A DNA stretch of 64,000 bases from Shinella sp. XGS7. Lineage in GTDB: Bacteria > Pseudomonadota > Gammaproteobacteria > Burkholderiales > Burkholderiaceae_C. The notes beneath the pieces are model-generated. The model saw only the letters and a list, made by a program, of their open reading frames with translations, did no database searches and was not told the origin of the DNA. Of this stretch, positions 63,371 to 64,000 are shown one piece after another. Where the stretch lies: NCBI RefSeq assembly GCF_020535565.1, contig NZ_CP084758.1:1949501-2013500 (forward strand), read 5' to 3'. Numbering within the stretch: position 1 is the stretch's first letter; every line of letters begins with the position of its first letter. The position numbers and the translations under genes were made by a program.

Positions 63371-64000
63371 TCAGTCGCGCGTGACGCGCAGGACTTCTTC
63401 GGCCGAGGTGATGCCGGCCGTGATCAGGCGCTCGCCGTCCTCGCGCATGGAGCGCAGGCCCTTTTTGCGGGCGGCGGCGGCCAGCTCGCCCTCGGCGGCG
63501 CGCTGGTGGATCAGGGCACGCAGCTCCTCATCCACCGTCATCAGCTCGTAGACGCCGGTGCGGCCGCGGTAGCCGGTGTGGCCGCAGCTGGGGCAGCCCA
63601 CCGGATGCCAGTGGCCATCGGGTCCCTGGCGCTTGCAGTCCTCGCAGAGCTTGCGCACCAGGCGCTGGGCCTGCACGCCCAGCAGGCTGGAGCTCAGCAG
63701 GAAGGGCTCCACGCCCATGTCCATCAGGCGGGTGACGGCGCTGGGCGCGTCATTGGTGTGCAGGGTGGCCAGCACCAGGTGGCCGGTGAGCGAGGCCTGG
63801 ATGGCGATCTGCGCCGTCTCGTAGTCGCGGATCTCGCCGATCATGATCACGTCCGGGTCCTGGCGCAGGATGGCGCGCAGGGCCTTGGCAAACGTGAGGT
63901 CGATCTTGGCATTGACCTGGGTCTGGCCGATGCCGGGCAGCTCGTACTCGATGGGGTCTTCCACCGTCAGCACATTGGTGGTGCTGGTGTCCACGGTCTG
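63371..64000 (-). CDS. gspE: Type II secretion ATPase GspE, 3' part
   Basis: The C-terminal 209 residues of the secretion ATPase; the rest lies beyond the window edge. The Asp box [18 protein letters not shown], Walker [10 protein letters not shown], His box [15 protein letters not shown], and [17 protein letters not shown] are visible. The four-Cys zinc site (CEDC, then CPSC after about 14 residues) is specific to GspE and PilB and absent from retraction ATPases. The reading frame is open to the last base. It powers pseudopilus assembly for export across the outer membrane. Confidence 0.96.
   Translation of the reverse strand, partial: QTVDTSTTNVLTVEDPIEYELPGIGQTQVNAKIDLTFAKALRAILRQDPDVIMIGEIRDYETAQIAIQASLTGHLVLATLHTNDAPSAVTRLMDMGVEPFLLSSSLLGVQAQRLVRKLCEDCKRQGPDGHWHPVGCPSCGHTGYRGRTGVYELMTVDEELRALIHQRAAEGELAAAARKKGLRSMREDGERLITAGITSAEEVLRVTRD

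Overview
The window is a stretch of high-GC chromosome from a betaproteobacterium, most likely Burkholderiales of the Roseateles/Rubrivivax/Mitsuaria type. This rests on gene content and synteny: a Bug-family (TctC) solute receptor beside CoA-transferase and CoA-lyase genes, the fused indolepyruvate:ferredoxin oxidoreductase, CheZ, pilT-pilU, and the rplM-rpsI-erpA-anmK-M23-tyrS block. Codon third positions are strongly G/C nearly throughout. I saw no tRNA, rRNA, CRISPR array, insertion sequence or prophage. Genus-level placement is inference.

Layout. 1-4502: a glutathione/peptide ABC importer (gsiB end, gsiC, gsiD) translationally coupled to two unrelated aminopeptidases (S58 DmpA type, M55 DppA type). 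4522-9665: a CsgG-like lipoprotein, the giant fused indolepyruvate oxidoreductase and a divergent Lrp/AsnC regulator. 9684-14123: a papain-like/alpha-beta-hydrolase fusion with an upstream patatin phospholipase, a CBS-domain protein and cheZ. 14133-18154: CoA lyase, class III CoA transferase and Bug receptor, divergent from a LysR regulator. 18144-23249: mtfA, an MFS carrier, a small membrane protein, a DUF3011/ricin-lectin protein, an EF-hand protein and the circularly permuted GTPase RbgA/YlqF.

23346-30439: a 99-residue flagellar-rod-like protein behind a FliA-type promoter, ferredoxin-NADP reductase, an HD-GYP protein with an altered HD dyad, a cupin, an Aer-like receptor, and a 4-helix-bundle chemoreceptor followed by a small TonB-domain protein, also behind a FliA-type promoter. 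30599-36580: tri-haem and di-haem cytochromes c, yggS, pilT and pilU separated by two strong inverted repeats, and a beta-hydroxyacid dehydrogenase. 36740-39302: the dolP-diaA-yraN-rsmI cluster (lpoA absent). 39326-42171: tldD, whose 3' half looks imported from an alphaproteobacterium, then aroG with a complete phenylalanine-type transcription attenuator.

42240-50225: a small conserved protein, a TRIC-type channel, htpG behind an RpoH-type promoter, a frameshifted DUF3857/transglutaminase/TPR gene, an SrkA-like kinase and a DUF2726 protein. 50440-56915: a GNAT enzyme, rplM-rpsI, erpA, anmK, an M23 endopeptidase and tyrS. 57005-64000: a small membrane protein, gnd, a 5'-nucleotidase behind an orphan Lon-like AAA+ ATPase, a 2OG-Fe(II) oxygenase, and the start of a type II secretion locus (gspF, gspE running off the window).

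Most striking is the DNA ahead of aroG. It holds an extended -10 promoter placed so that the mRNA would start at the leader AUG, a 25-codon leader with six Phe codons plus Tyr and Trp, a predicted antiterminator whose loop holds the leader stop codon, and a terminator with nine T. Other leads are the mosaic tldD, the double hairpin between pilT and pilU, the patatin plus papain/hydrolase pair, and the two FliA-type promoters that tie otherwise isolated genes to the motility regulon.
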